Shown here: piece by piece, positions 56,594-64,000 of the stretch
Layout of the letters: every line of letters begins with the position of its first letter
How positions within the stretch are numbered: the first letter of the stretch is position 1
Assembly: GCA_039185015.1 (NCBI GenBank)
Contig: JBCDAU010000029.1
Span: 4,521 to 68,520 of the forward strand
Reading direction: 5' to 3'
Length of the DNA stretch: 64,000 nt
From: JBCBSZ01 sp039185015
GTDB taxonomy: Bacteria > Actinomycetota > Acidimicrobiia > Acidimicrobiales > Poriferisodalaceae
Position numbers and translations under genes: made by a program
The notes under the pieces: generated by a model
Database searches by the model: none
What the model saw: only the letters and a program-made list of their open reading frames with translations
What the model was told of the DNA's origin: nothing

Positions 56594-58462
56594 TCACCGA
56601 TGGAGCCGCCAGAGGTGGAACGCCGGCCCGTCGCCCGGCAGCCGGACGAGCTCCCCGTCGGGGGTGAGGTCGTCGCCGACGAGCCCCTCGAGCGATCGTG
56701 CCGCGAGCGCCGTCGCGTCGAGGGCGATCGGCTCGTGCGCCGCTCGCGCGGCGAGCACGATGAGACGGTCGTCGGGCGTCTCACGGAGGAAGCAGAGCGC
56801 GTCGTCGCCGACGTACACCCACCGCAACCCACCGTCGGCGAGCGCGGCGGTGTCGCGCCGTAGCCGGAGCAACCGGCGATGCGCGTCGTAGAGGCGGCGG
56901 TTCCAGCGCTCGGGGCGATGCCATGGGAAGGGCACCCTGGCCTGGTCCGAGTCGCCTCCCTCGACGCCGATCTCGTCGCCGGCGAAGACGCAGGGCACGC
57001 CGACCAGCGAGACGAGGAGTCCGAGCCCGACGATGGTGGCGTCGTCGGAGCCGGCGACCGTCCTCCATCGCGGGGTGTCGTGCGAGCAGAGCTGGTTCTG
57101 GTGGGCGGTGGCCACCGACCAGGGCACCGGTGCGTGGAAGGCCCGCATGGAGCGGACGACGGCGTCGCCCGTGCGCCGCGGCAGCGTCGTCGAGGTGCCG
57201 AGGAAGCTGGTGTCGGCCTCGGGGTCGCGCAGCCACGACCAGACCGGCCGGGTGAACCCGGCGTAGTTCATCGAACCGTGCCACCCGCCACCGTCGACGT
57301 CCCCGGTGAAGTCGTGGGCATGCTCGGCGATCAGGTAGGCGTCGGGCCGCGTCGCGTCGACCGTACGTCGGACCGTCCGGGCGACCTCGTGGTTCATGTC
57401 GAGCGGGCCAAGACGCCCCGTCATGTTCGCCACGTCGATCCGCCAGCCGTCGAGCGCTCCCGGCGCGAGCCAGCGGGCCACCACGGACTCCGGCCCCTCG
57501 GTGAGCCGACGCCGGAGCTCGGCGTCGGTGTGGTCGAGCTTGGGCAGGCTGCGGACGCCGAGCCAGCTCTCGTACTCATCCGGGTGCTCGTGGAACGTGA
57601 AGAAGCCGGCCTCCGGAGACGTGGCGTCGGCACGGGCGGTCCGGAACCACTCGTGCCCGACGCCGCAGTGATTCGTCGTCAGGTCGCCGATCACCCGGAG
57701 CCCACGCTCGTGAGCGGCGGCGACCAGCGCGGCGAAGGCCTCGTCGCCGCCGAGCAGCGGATCGACACGGTCGAAGGCGGCAGCGTCGTACCGATGCGAG
57801 CTGCGGGCCGGGAAGAACGGCGTCGTCCAGACGACGGTCGCCCCGAGGTCGGCGATGTGATCGAGCCGGTCGCGCAGGCCCCAGAAGCTCCCGCCGAAGA
57901 CCTGGCGGACCGCTCGCTCGTGGACATCGGAGATCGGATCCTCCCAGTCCGCAGGCTCGGCCCACTCCGGCAGGAGATCCACGCGTGGGCGGCCGTCGGA
58001 TCCCGGTGCGAACCGGTCCGGGAACACCTGGTAGACGACGCCCCGGCGCGCCCAGTCCGGCGCGCCGCCGTGCGTGCTGATCCGGAAGTCGTCGACGTCG
58101 GTGGGGTCGTGGTCGACGACGCCCCGACCGGTGACCCAGCGGAGGTGAGGCCCGGACCGGATCGACCAGCGGTAGTGCTGCACCGGGTGGTGGAGACGCA
58201 GCGTCGCCCGCCACCAGCTGTCGCTCGAGTCGACTCGATCGAGGGTCGCCTCCTGTTCGTGGGGCTCGCCGTCGTCGACGGTCCGCAACGCGACCCCGTC
58301 GACGGGCGAGCCGTGTGGCACCCGCAGCCGCAGGGTGACGACGTCGCCGAGCGCCGGCTCGGCGGTCTCCACGTGCAGCGCGGAGCCGTCGTGATGGGGG
58401 AGGAGCGCGGCGCGGTCTCCTGACTCGTGATGGGGGAGGAGCTCCCCGGCCGGTCGGCTCAC
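56594..58462 (-). CDS. GH13 alpha-amylase family glycosidase (neopullulanase/maltodextrin-glucosidase-like)
   Basis: The protein is 622 residues with an N-terminal beta domain (about 30-140), the TIM barrel (from VVYQVFPDRF) and a C-terminal beta domain. The catalytic set is intact: nucleophile Asp in GWRIDVAN, acid Glu in YLIAEHAHDF, and transition-state Asp in CSHDTPR. With no signal peptide it acts in the cytoplasm on imported maltodextrins. GTG 58462 overlaps the MalG stop (GTGA). Last gene of the maltose operon; the first codons carry an 18-base direct repeat. Confidence 0.92.
   Translation of the reverse strand: MSRPAGELLPHHESGDRAALLPHHDGSALHVETAEPALGDVVTLRLRVPHGSPVDGVALRTVDDGEPHEQEATLDRVDSSDSWWRATLRLHHPVQHYRWSIRSGPHLRWVTGRGVVDHDPTDVDDFRISTHGGAPDWARRGVVYQVFPDRFAPGSDGRPRVDLLPEWAEPADWEDPISDVHERAVRQVFGGSFWGLRDRLDHIADLGATVVWTTPFFPARSSHRYDAAAFDRVDPLLGGDEAFAALVAAAHERGLRVIGDLTTNHCGVGHEWFRTARADATSPEAGFFTFHEHPDEYESWLGVRSLPKLDHTDAELRRRLTEGPESVVARWLAPGALDGWRIDVANMTGRLGPLDMNHEVARTVRRTVDATRPDAYLIAEHAHDFTGDVDGGGWHGSMNYAGFTRPVWSWLRDPEADTSFLGTSTTLPRRTGDAVVRSMRAFHAPVPWSVATAHQNQLCSHDTPRWRTVAGSDDATIVGLGLLVSLVGVPCVFAGDEIGVEGGDSDQARVPFPWHRPERWNRRLYDAHRRLLRLRRDTAALADGGLRWVYVGDDALCFLRETPDDRLIVLAARAAHEPIALDATALAARSLEGLVGDDLTPDGELVRLPGDGPAFHLWRLHR
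58389..58442 (-). repeat. 18-base direct repeat at the start of the GH13 gene
   Basis: TCGTGATGGGGGAGGAGC occurs perfectly at 58389-58406 and 58425-58442, 36 bases apart. On the coding strand both read LLPHH(E/D), so the N-terminus carries a short duplication. A start after the first copy would also be possible. Confidence 0.7.
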
Positions 58463-59385
58463 CCCTTCTCGGCGCCGGCGGTCAGGCCGGAGATCACGTA
58501 CCGCTGCAGGAACAGCCACAGCACGATGATCGGGATCGCGCCGAGCACCGCTCCCGCGGCGAACGGACCCCAGTTCGCTCCGAAGCGTCCGTCGATGAAG
58601 CGGAAGAGGCCAACGCTCAAGGTGAACTCATCGACGTCGTTCAGCATGAAGCTGGCGATCACGAAGTCGTTGAGCGTGATGATGAACGTGAGCAGCGCTA
58701 CGACCGCCAAGATCGGTGCGGCGAGCGGCAGGATGATGCGGCTGTAGATCTGCCAGTGGGTGGCGCCGTCGATGCGGGCCGACTCGTCGAGCGATCGGGG
58801 GATCGTGTCGAAGAAGCCCTTCATCAGCCACGTGTTCACGCCGAGCGCGCCGCCCATGTAGATGAGGATCAGGCCGGCCTGCGTCCCCAGCCCGATCGCC
58901 GGGAAGACGTCGCCGATGTTCTGCATCATCGTGAAGATGGCGACCATCGCCAGGAGCTGCGGGAACATCTGCACGAGCAACACCAGCAGGAGTCCGGTCC
59001 GCCGACCGGTCCATCGCAGGCGCGAGAACGAGAAGGCGGCGAGCGCGCACAGGAACGTGTTGGCCAGCGTGGCGCTGCTGGCGATCACGATCGTGTTCAC
59101 GAACCAGCGGGCGAACGGGACGTTCGGGTCCTCGAACAGCGTCCGGTAGTGACGCAGCGTGGGCTCGTCAGGGATGAGCTGCTGGCCGCGGAGGCCGCCG
59201 CTCGGGTTGAACGAGGCCGACACGATCCAGACCACGGGGAACATCGCGAAGGCCAGCGCGATCGCGAAGACGACGTAGCGCCAGCCGACCTCGCGCCACC
59301 AGCGGCGGCGACGCACGTTGCGCTCGTCTCGGGTCGGCGGGCGGGGCGGGGTGGTGTCGACGGGCGCGGGTGCGGTGGCGGTCAT
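58459..59385 (-). CDS. malG: Maltodextrin ABC transporter permease MalG-like
   Basis: The protein is 308 residues with six helices. The EAA loop is ESARIDGATHWQIYSRIILP and the C-terminus is that of carbohydrate permeases (QRYVISGLTAGAEKG). It pairs with MalF. ATG 59385 overlaps the malF stop by one base (TGATG). Substrate specificity is inferred from the GH13 gene. Confidence 0.92.
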   Translation of the reverse strand: MTATAPAPVDTTPPRPPTRDERNVRRRRWWREVGWRYVVFAIALAFAMFPVVWIVSASFNPSGGLRGQQLIPDEPTLRHYRTLFEDPNVPFARWFVNTIVIASSATLANTFLCALAAFSFSRLRWTGRRTGLLLVLLVQMFPQLLAMVAIFTMMQNIGDVFPAIGLGTQAGLILIYMGGALGVNTWLMKGFFDTIPRSLDESARIDGATHWQIYSRIILPLAAPILAVVALLTFIITLNDFVIASFMLNDVDEFTLSVGLFRFIDGRFGANWGPFAAGAVLGAIPIIVLWLFLQRYVISGLTAGAEKG

Positions 59386-60965
59386 CAGATGAGCTCCTCG
59401 AACGCCTTGGTCCGCTTGAAGCTGATGGCCGAGATCGTCGCCACCAACAGGAAGATCACCACCGAGATCGCGGCGGCGAACCCGAAGTCCTGGCCTCTGC
59501 CCCCCTCGAACGCCAATCGCCACGTGTAGCTGATCAGGATGTCGGTATGGCCCGCCGGGGTCTCGCTCCCCGCCACCGGAGGTCCGCCCCGGTTCAGCAG
59601 GTAGATCACGTTGAAGTTGTTGAAGTTGAAGGCGAAGGCAGCGATCAGCAGCGGCGACATGCTGATCATCAGGAGCGGGAAGGTGATCCGGCGGAAGATC
59701 TGCGGCCCGCTGGCGCCGTCGACCCGAGCCGCCTCCTTGAGCGACGACGGGATGCCCTGCAGCGCGCCCGTCGCGATCAGCATCATGTACGGGAAGCCGA
59801 GCCAGGTGTTGACGAGCAGCACCGAGAAGCGGGCCAGCCACGGATCGCTGAGCCAGCCGATGTCGGCCCCGAGCAACCGGTTGACGGCGCCGAGATCACG
59901 GTTGAGCAGTCCCTGCCACACGAGCGCGCTCATGAAGCTCGGGATGGCGTAGGGGATGATCAGCAGGCTCCGCATGACCCGGCGGCCCTTGAGTCGCTCG
60001 TCGTCGAGGGCCAGCGCGAGGAACAGCCCGACCGCGAGTGCCAGGACCACCGAGAGGATGGCGAAGGCGAAGGTCCAGATGAACGTGCGGAGGAACGGTC
60101 CACGGATCGCGCTGTTGTCGACGATCCGCTCGTAGTTCTCGGTACCGACGCCCGACCGCCAGCCCGGCTGGAGCTCTCTGCCGTCCTCGCTGACGTACCG
60201 GCCGCCGGTCGGCGAGAACTCGACGCCGGTGGCCACCTCGACCATGACGTCACGCTCCTCGTCGTACACGATCGACTTGGTGCGCTCGGAGGCGGTCGTG
60301 AACGAGGCGAACTTGATGACGCCGCGGTCGGTCGGGACCTCGAAGTCCTGGACCTCCTGCTGGATGTCGGCGAGATCGCCGAGCGCGGCCACGGCGAATT
60401 CGCCGACGGCAACGACCTCGTCGCCCTCGGTCGTGAGGTCGGCGTCGTCCAGCTGGGTCAGACCCTCGGCGGTGCCGAGGAACAGCGCGCCGGACTCGTC
60501 GGTCAGGAGGTAGGCGATCTCCTGCTCGGGCGAGAGGAGCACCTGGAGGTCGAACCGGGCGGACTCCTCGTCGCCGACCTCCGCGGTCCGCAGGATCTGG
60601 TCGATCGCCTGCTCCTGCGACAAGAAGTTGCCGGTGCCGAAGTTCGTCGTGGACAAGAAGACCGTGTACCCGACGGGGTACGCGACGAAGAGCAGCAGCA
60701 GGACCGTGCCCGGCGCCAGATACTTGGCCGGCACCGCTCCGGGGATCAGGTAGATGACGTTCAGCGTGATCGTCACCACGGCGACCATCGCCGCGGCGAA
60801 CCACTGACCGTCGTCGAGCAGGCGAGCGAGCGCGAAGAGCGCCACGGCGTCGACGACGGCGAGGAACGCGAGGCGGGCGACGAGCCCGCCGGTCGAGGTC
60901 GGGTCGCGGTGGGCGCCGCCGGGCGGTGCTTCGGCTCGCTCGACCGCGGTGTCGGTGATGGTCAT
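59385..60965 (-). CDS. malF: Maltodextrin ABC transporter permease MalF-like
   Basis: The protein is 526 residues. Three N-terminal helices and a large extracytoplasmic loop (about 120-290) precede the permease core with EAARVDGASGPQIFRRITFP. The large loop is the typical MalF P2 region that contacts the binding protein. Its start is 91 bases after the binding-protein stop, with a strong hairpin between. Confidence 0.94.
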   Translation of the reverse strand: MTITDTAVERAEAPPGGAHRDPTSTGGLVARLAFLAVVDAVALFALARLLDDGQWFAAAMVAVVTITLNVIYLIPGAVPAKYLAPGTVLLLLFVAYPVGYTVFLSTTNFGTGNFLSQEQAIDQILRTAEVGDEESARFDLQVLLSPEQEIAYLLTDESGALFLGTAEGLTQLDDADLTTEGDEVVAVGEFAVAALGDLADIQQEVQDFEVPTDRGVIKFASFTTASERTKSIVYDEERDVMVEVATGVEFSPTGGRYVSEDGRELQPGWRSGVGTENYERIVDNSAIRGPFLRTFIWTFAFAILSVVLALAVGLFLALALDDERLKGRRVMRSLLIIPYAIPSFMSALVWQGLLNRDLGAVNRLLGADIGWLSDPWLARFSVLLVNTWLGFPYMMLIATGALQGIPSSLKEAARVDGASGPQIFRRITFPLLMISMSPLLIAAFAFNFNNFNVIYLLNRGGPPVAGSETPAGHTDILISYTWRLAFEGGRGQDFGFAAAISVVIFLLVATISAISFKRTKAFEELI

Positions 60966-61001
60966 CCGGAGTCCCCTCAGCCCGGCGCCGTCACGAGTCT
61001 C

Positions 61002-61037
61002 GCGGGGACGATCGGCGCGTGCGCCGGCCGTCCCCGC
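61002..61037 (-). terminator. Attenuator hairpin between malE and malF
   Basis: GCGGGGACG (61002-61010) pairs with CGTCCCCGC (61029-61037), and an inner GGCGC-GT-GCGCC lies in the loop. Such hairpins after the binding-protein gene commonly lower expression of the permease genes and stabilise the upstream message. Confidence 0.6.
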
Positions 61038-61056
61038 GGCTCGTCAGGCGGTCAGA

Positions 61057-62427
61057 TCAGCCCTGCTCGATCAGGTTGCGGATCTGGGTCGCGGCGTCGG
61101 TGAACGCCTGCTCGGCGTCCTCGCCGGCGAAGACCAGCTGGTAGGCGTCGGTCCACGCCTGCCACACCGAGTTCATGGCCGGGATGCCCGGCATGGGAAC
61201 GCCGTTCTGGCCGGCCTCGCCGAAGCCGACGATGTCGGGATCGTCCGACACGGCGGCGAGGGCGTCGAGCTGCGCCGGCGGCCGGGGATCGGCCTCGAAC
61301 AGCCCCAGCGCGGCCTCTTCGGTGGCGAGGAAGTCGACGACGAAGGTCTGGGCGAAGATGGGGTTCTCGGCGAAGGCCGAGACCACGAAGCCCTGGACGC
61401 CGATGAACGGCTGAGGCGTGCCGCCCTGCACCGCCGGGATCGGTTCCACGACGTAGTTGACGTCGGAGAAGTTGGGCACGGCCCACGGGCCGGTGATCGC
61501 GAACGGCGCTGCGCCACTGGCGAACGCCTCGATCATCCCGTCGAAGTCGAGGTCACCGTTGATGAGCCCGTTCTCGGACCAGGCGCTGAACGCAGCAGCG
61601 GCGGTGAGCCCGCCCTCGCTGTCGATGCCCAGGTCGTCCGGCAAGAAGTTGCCGCCCGCGTCCCGGCCGAACACGTAGCCGCCCAGGGCGGTGAACAACG
61701 GGTAGTTGTGGAACGGGTCGCCCGGGTTCTGCTGGATGGCCAGCGGCACCTCGGCCTCACCGGACTCGACCAGACCGAGCGCGACCTCCTCGAGCTCCTC
61801 GAAGGACGCCGGGGCATCCGGCACCAGGTCGACGTTGCGGATGAGCGCGATGTTCTCCACGGAGTACGGCAGGCCGTACAGCTGGCCGTCGAAGGTCAGG
61901 GCGCCGAGGGCGGCCTCGCTGTAGGAGCCGGCCTTGTCGCCGAGGTCGATCGGAGCGACGACGCCGCTCTCCACCAGCCCGCCGAGCTGGTCGTGGGCGC
62001 CGATGAAGATGTCCGGACCCTCACCGGCCGGACCGGCGACGAGCACGCGGTCGTCGATGTCCTGGAAGGGGGTCAGCTCCTGGACCGTGACCGTGATGCC
62101 GTTCTCCTCGCCGAACTGCTCGGCGAAGGGGAGCAGCGCCGGGGTCCGCGTGTCGTCGGCCCAGATCACCAGGTCGCCGGCGCCACGCACGACCGGCTCG
62201 GTCGTGGTGGTCGTTGCCGCTTCCTCCTCGGCAGGAGCCTCGGTCGTCTCGGCAGGCGCCTCGGTCGTCTCCGCGGGGGCCTCGGTCGTCTCGGCCGGTG
62301 CTTCGGTCGTCTCGGCGGTCGTCTCCGCCGCCGGTTCGGCGTCGTCGCCGTCGTCACTGTCGCCGCAGGCCGCGGCGACCATCACCAGGGCCAGCAGCAG
62401 CGCCAGCCACCTCCAACGTGCTCGCAT
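61057..62427 (-). CDS. malE: Maltodextrin-binding lipoprotein MalE-like
   Basis: The protein is 456 residues. Signal peptide and lipobox end VAAAC (Cys21). A linker with four ETTEAPA repeats (from about 40) separates the lipid anchor from the SBP_bac_1 fold (ADDTRTPALLPFAEQFGEEN, 'DIFIGAHDQLGGL', GPWAVPNFSDVNYVVEP). The fold and adjacent genes fit maltose/maltodextrin binding. First gene of the operon, opposite the LacI regulator. Confidence 0.93.
   Translation of the reverse strand: MRARWRWLALLLALVMVAAACGDSDDGDDAEPAAETTAETTEAPAETTEAPAETTEAPAETTEAPAEEEAATTTTTEPVVRGAGDLVIWADDTRTPALLPFAEQFGEENGITVTVQELTPFQDIDDRVLVAGPAGEGPDIFIGAHDQLGGLVESGVVAPIDLGDKAGSYSEAALGALTFDGQLYGLPYSVENIALIRNVDLVPDAPASFEELEEVALGLVESGEAEVPLAIQQNPGDPFHNYPLFTALGGYVFGRDAGGNFLPDDLGIDSEGGLTAAAAFSAWSENGLINGDLDFDGMIEAFASGAAPFAITGPWAVPNFSDVNYVVEPIPAVQGGTPQPFIGVQGFVVSAFAENPIFAQTFVVDFLATEEAALGLFEADPRPPAQLDALAAVSDDPDIVGFGEAGQNGVPMPGIPAMNSVWQAWTDAYQLVFAGEDAEQAFTDAATQIRNLIEQG
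62234..62317 (-). repeat. Four tandem 21-base units in the malE linker
   Basis: Units of 21 bases at 62234, 62255, 62276 and 62297 encode ETTEAPA four times; they differ mostly at silent positions. The count may vary among strains and would change linker length. Confidence 0.8.
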
Positions 62428-62505
62428 CCGGGGTCCCTCCCATTCGTGGATGGCCGGCGTCGTCGACCGGAGCCGACGGCCGGTGGCTGGGCATCCTAGG
62501 AAGAT

Positions 62506-62530
62506 CTTGCAAGATCTTGCAAGGACTTGC
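62506..62530. promoter_or_regulatory. Two phased CTTGCAAG operators plus a half-site
   Basis: CTTGCAAG occurs at 62506-62513 and 62516-62523, ten bases apart (one helical turn), inside ATCTTGCAAGAT; a half-site CTTGC follows at 62526. This is the class of site recognised by MalR-type LacI repressors. The sites lie about 80 bases upstream of malE. Confidence 0.7.
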
Positions 62531-62615
62531 GGCCTGATTTCCGAGGCGGGGTCGTCCGGGCCCGGCTTTGGAGCGCTCTACCTGGCCGAAACCCGTTCCA
62601 AGCAGGCGACACCGC

Positions 62616-62640
62616 CTTGCAAGAACGCGCGGATCCTTGC
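62616..62640. promoter_or_regulatory. Third CTTGCAAG operator and a half-site near the LacI gene
   Basis: CTTGCAAG at 62616-62623 lies exactly 100 bases from the second upstream site, and CTTGCAG begins at 62636. They lie within the likely promoter of the LacI gene and suggest autoregulation. TACCGT (62661-62666) nine bases before the ATG is a possible -10. Confidence 0.65.
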
Positions 62641-62675
62641 AGTTCGGGGGTCCCGCTCGTTACCGTTGCATCCCG

Positions 62676-63680
62676 ATGCGCCCGCGCCTGAACGAGATCG
62701 CCGAAGTGGCCAGCGTGAGTCCGGCGACGGTGAGCCGGGTCCTCAACGAGCGACCCGGGGTGGCCAGCTCGACGCGCGAGCGCGTGCTCGCCGCCGCCGA
62801 ACGCCTGGGCCTCCGTCGTTCGACACCCACCCCTGGGGTCGTCGGGGTGATCACCCCCGAGCTCGACAACCCGGTCTTCTCGCTGCAGGCGCACACGATC
62901 GAGAACCGGCTCGCGCGGCTCGGTCTGCTGCCCATGCTCTGCGTCGCGACCCAGCAGGCGGTCCACGAGGCGGCCTACCTCGAGCACCTGCTCGACGTCG
63001 GCGTGGCCGGGTTGGTCGTGGTGTCGGGTCGCTACGCCGAGGACGGTGCCGATCTCTCGCTCTACGACCCCGTTCGACGGGCCGGCGTGCCGACCGTGCT
63101 GGTGAACGGCATCGACAGCGATGCGATGTTCCCTGCGGTGTGCGTCGACGAGCGGGCGGCGACGGTGATGGCCGTGCGTCATCTCCGCTCGCTGGGCCAC
63201 GAGCGGATCGGATGCCTCCCGGGCCAGCTTCGGTACCGGTCCTCCGAGTACAAGGCCGAGGGCTGGGGGTCGGCGACCGACGGCCGTCACGGCGACCTGC
63301 TCGTCGAGACCCCCTTCACGGTCGAGGGCGGGCACGCCGGGGCCATGGCGCTGCTCGACCTCGGGGCGACGGCCTTCACCTGTGCCAACGACCTGATGGC
63401 GCTCGGCGTGATCCGCGCGGTGCGCGATCGCGGGTTGTCGGTACCGGACGACATCTCGGTCGTGGGGTACGACGGCACACCGGTCACGCAGTTCACCGAT
63501 CCCGCGCTGACCACGGTCCGACAGCCGTTCGAGCCCATGGCGGCCGCGGTCACCGAGCTGCTCGTGCGCGACCACAACTCGGCGGCGCCGAAGATCCAGT
63601 TCTTCGCTCCCGAGCTCGTGGTCCGGTCGTCCACCGGTGCGTGTCGGGGAGTGACGCTCTCCGCCGTCGACGCCGGCTGA
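62676..63680 (+). CDS. LacI-family transcriptional regulator, MalR-like
   Basis: The protein is 334 residues. The HTH is LNEIAEVASVSPATVSRVLN and the hinge RERVLAAAERLGL. A periplasmic-binding-like sensor domain follows (GVVGVITPELDNPVFSLQA, 'TCANDLMALGVIRAVRDRG'). With the CTTGCAAG sites it is most likely a maltose repressor that releases DNA when sugar binds. ATG 62676 starts the HTH directly. Confidence 0.92.
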   Translation: MRPRLNEIAEVASVSPATVSRVLNERPGVASSTRERVLAAAERLGLRRSTPTPGVVGVITPELDNPVFSLQAHTIENRLARLGLLPMLCVATQQAVHEAAYLEHLLDVGVAGLVVVSGRYAEDGADLSLYDPVRRAGVPTVLVNGIDSDAMFPAVCVDERAATVMAVRHLRSLGHERIGCLPGQLRYRSSEYKAEGWGSATDGRHGDLLVETPFTVEGGHAGAMALLDLGATAFTCANDLMALGVIRAVRDRGLSVPDDISVVGYDGTPVTQFTDPALTTVRQPFEPMAAAVTELLVRDHNSAAPKIQFFAPELVVRSSTGACRGVTLSAVDAG

Positions 63681-63691
63681 GTTTCTTGCCC

Positions 63692-63716
63692 GAGCGGGGA
63701 CCCCGGAGCCCCGCTC
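63692..63716 (+). terminator. Terminator hairpin after the LacI gene
   Basis: GAGCGGGG (63692-63699) pairs with CCCCGCTC (63709-63716) around a nine-base loop, 12 bases past the stop. It may also serve serB, which converges from the right. Confidence 0.6.
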
Positions 63717-63798
63717 TCCTCCCGGTGTCCTCGGCCTGACGGCCTGCGGCCCGGGCCGTTGTCAGCTCCGGCAGTCGACGCTCGCTGAACCTCTCGGG

Positions 63799-64000
63799 TC
63801 AGGCCGAGGTGGGGACCGCCTCGGGATCGGCACGATCGGCCTCCTCGATGTCGTCGCGGCTGACACCGAGGAAGAACAGGATCACGTCGAGGTAGGGGAC
63901 CGAGATCGAGACGTTGGCGGCGTCGCGCACCGCGGGCTTCGCGTTGAAGGCGATGCCGAGGCCGGCGGTCGCGAGCATGTCGATGTCGTTGGCGCCGTCG
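63799..64000 (-). CDS. serB: Phosphoserine phosphatase SerB, C-terminal part
   Basis: The last 66 residues of a gene that enters from the right. DGANDIDMLATAGLGIAFNA is the HAD motif IV of SerB (GDGANDxxML...G.GxAFxAKP), and VPYLDVILFFLGVSRDDIEE is its typical end. SerB makes serine from phosphoserine. The HAD nucleophile and N-terminal ACT-like region lie outside the window. Confidence 0.92.
   Translation of the reverse strand, partial: DGANDIDMLATAGLGIAFNAKPAVRDAANVSISVPYLDVILFFLGVSRDDIEEADRADPEAVPTSA

Overview
The window is a high-GC stretch of actinomycetal chromosome with gene-dense, mostly short operons and many GTG starts. The combination of a fused FbiC (coenzyme F420 biosynthesis), an F420-type luciferase-like oxidoreductase, a wax ester synthase/DGAT family protein, a DUF222-HNH protein, Thr/Glu-rich lipoprotein linkers and several likely leaderless promoters points to Actinomycetota. 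A member of the Acidimicrobiia (Ilumatobacter-like) is my best guess; no rRNA or marker gene in the window settles it. I see no prophage, insertion sequence or CRISPR array. Both ends cut genes: a TetR-type regulator on the left and serB on the right.

Layout. 0-5 kb: two orphan siderophore-type binding lipoproteins, each with a DtxR/IdeR-like palindrome, flank an MFS transporter with a His-rich tail; a class 3 lipase follows. 5-8 kb: a small AAA ATPase, a RidA-family protein, a VapBC45-like toxin-antitoxin pair and tRNA-Arg(CCU). 8-16.5 kb: a membrane-anchored HExxH protein, a coupled hydrolase and WS/DGAT pair, an MTHFR-like protein, a coupled lipoprotein/ECF sigma/anti-sigma-like operon and an MFS transporter. 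16.5-16.9 kb: an ArsC-family gene whose catalytic cysteine codon is UGA followed by a SECIS-like hairpin, the most notable feature here. 17-24.6 kb: an acyltransferase-type membrane protein, an NmrA-like protein, a serine hydrolase, a MarR/MFS operon, an EEP-family hydrolase and two tandem Pro/Thr-rich surface proteins of equal length. 24.6-33.1 kb: HxlR regulator coupled to fbiC, a lipoprotein with five Cys-rich repeats, a VOC/amidohydrolase operon and a divergent Rieske-ThDP fusion enzyme.

33-43 kb: small acidic proteins, a nucleotidyltransferase, a diguanylate cyclase, a DUF4397 protein with a sortase, a coiled-coil D,D-peptidase, a three-gene coupled cluster of small proteins and DUF222-HNH. 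43-50 kb: a second serine hydrolase, a four-gene minus-strand operon (F420-type oxidoreductase, PrmA-like methyltransferase, PhyH dioxygenase, dimethylformamidase-like protein), a chagasin-like lipoprotein, MsrA and a site-2 protease. 50-56.5 kb: a 5'-nucleotidase with an N-terminal repeat domain, then a polar amino acid ABC operon ending in a GNAT gene. 56.5-63.7 kb: a maltodextrin uptake operon (malE-malF-malG-GH13) facing a LacI-family regulator across an array of CTTGCAAG operators.

How the genes work together: FbiC would supply F420 for the luciferase-like oxidoreductase. The maltose locus imports and cleaves maltodextrins under a MalR-like repressor. MsrA and the putative Sec-ArsC are both thiol/selenol redox enzymes. 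No SelA, SelB, SelD or tRNA-Sec gene lies in the window, so the selenocysteine reading depends on genes elsewhere. Many neighbours overlap by GTGA or ATGA, which I used to place starts. No gene-free stretch exceeds about 250 bases; the larger gaps are described as promoters, operators or hairpins.
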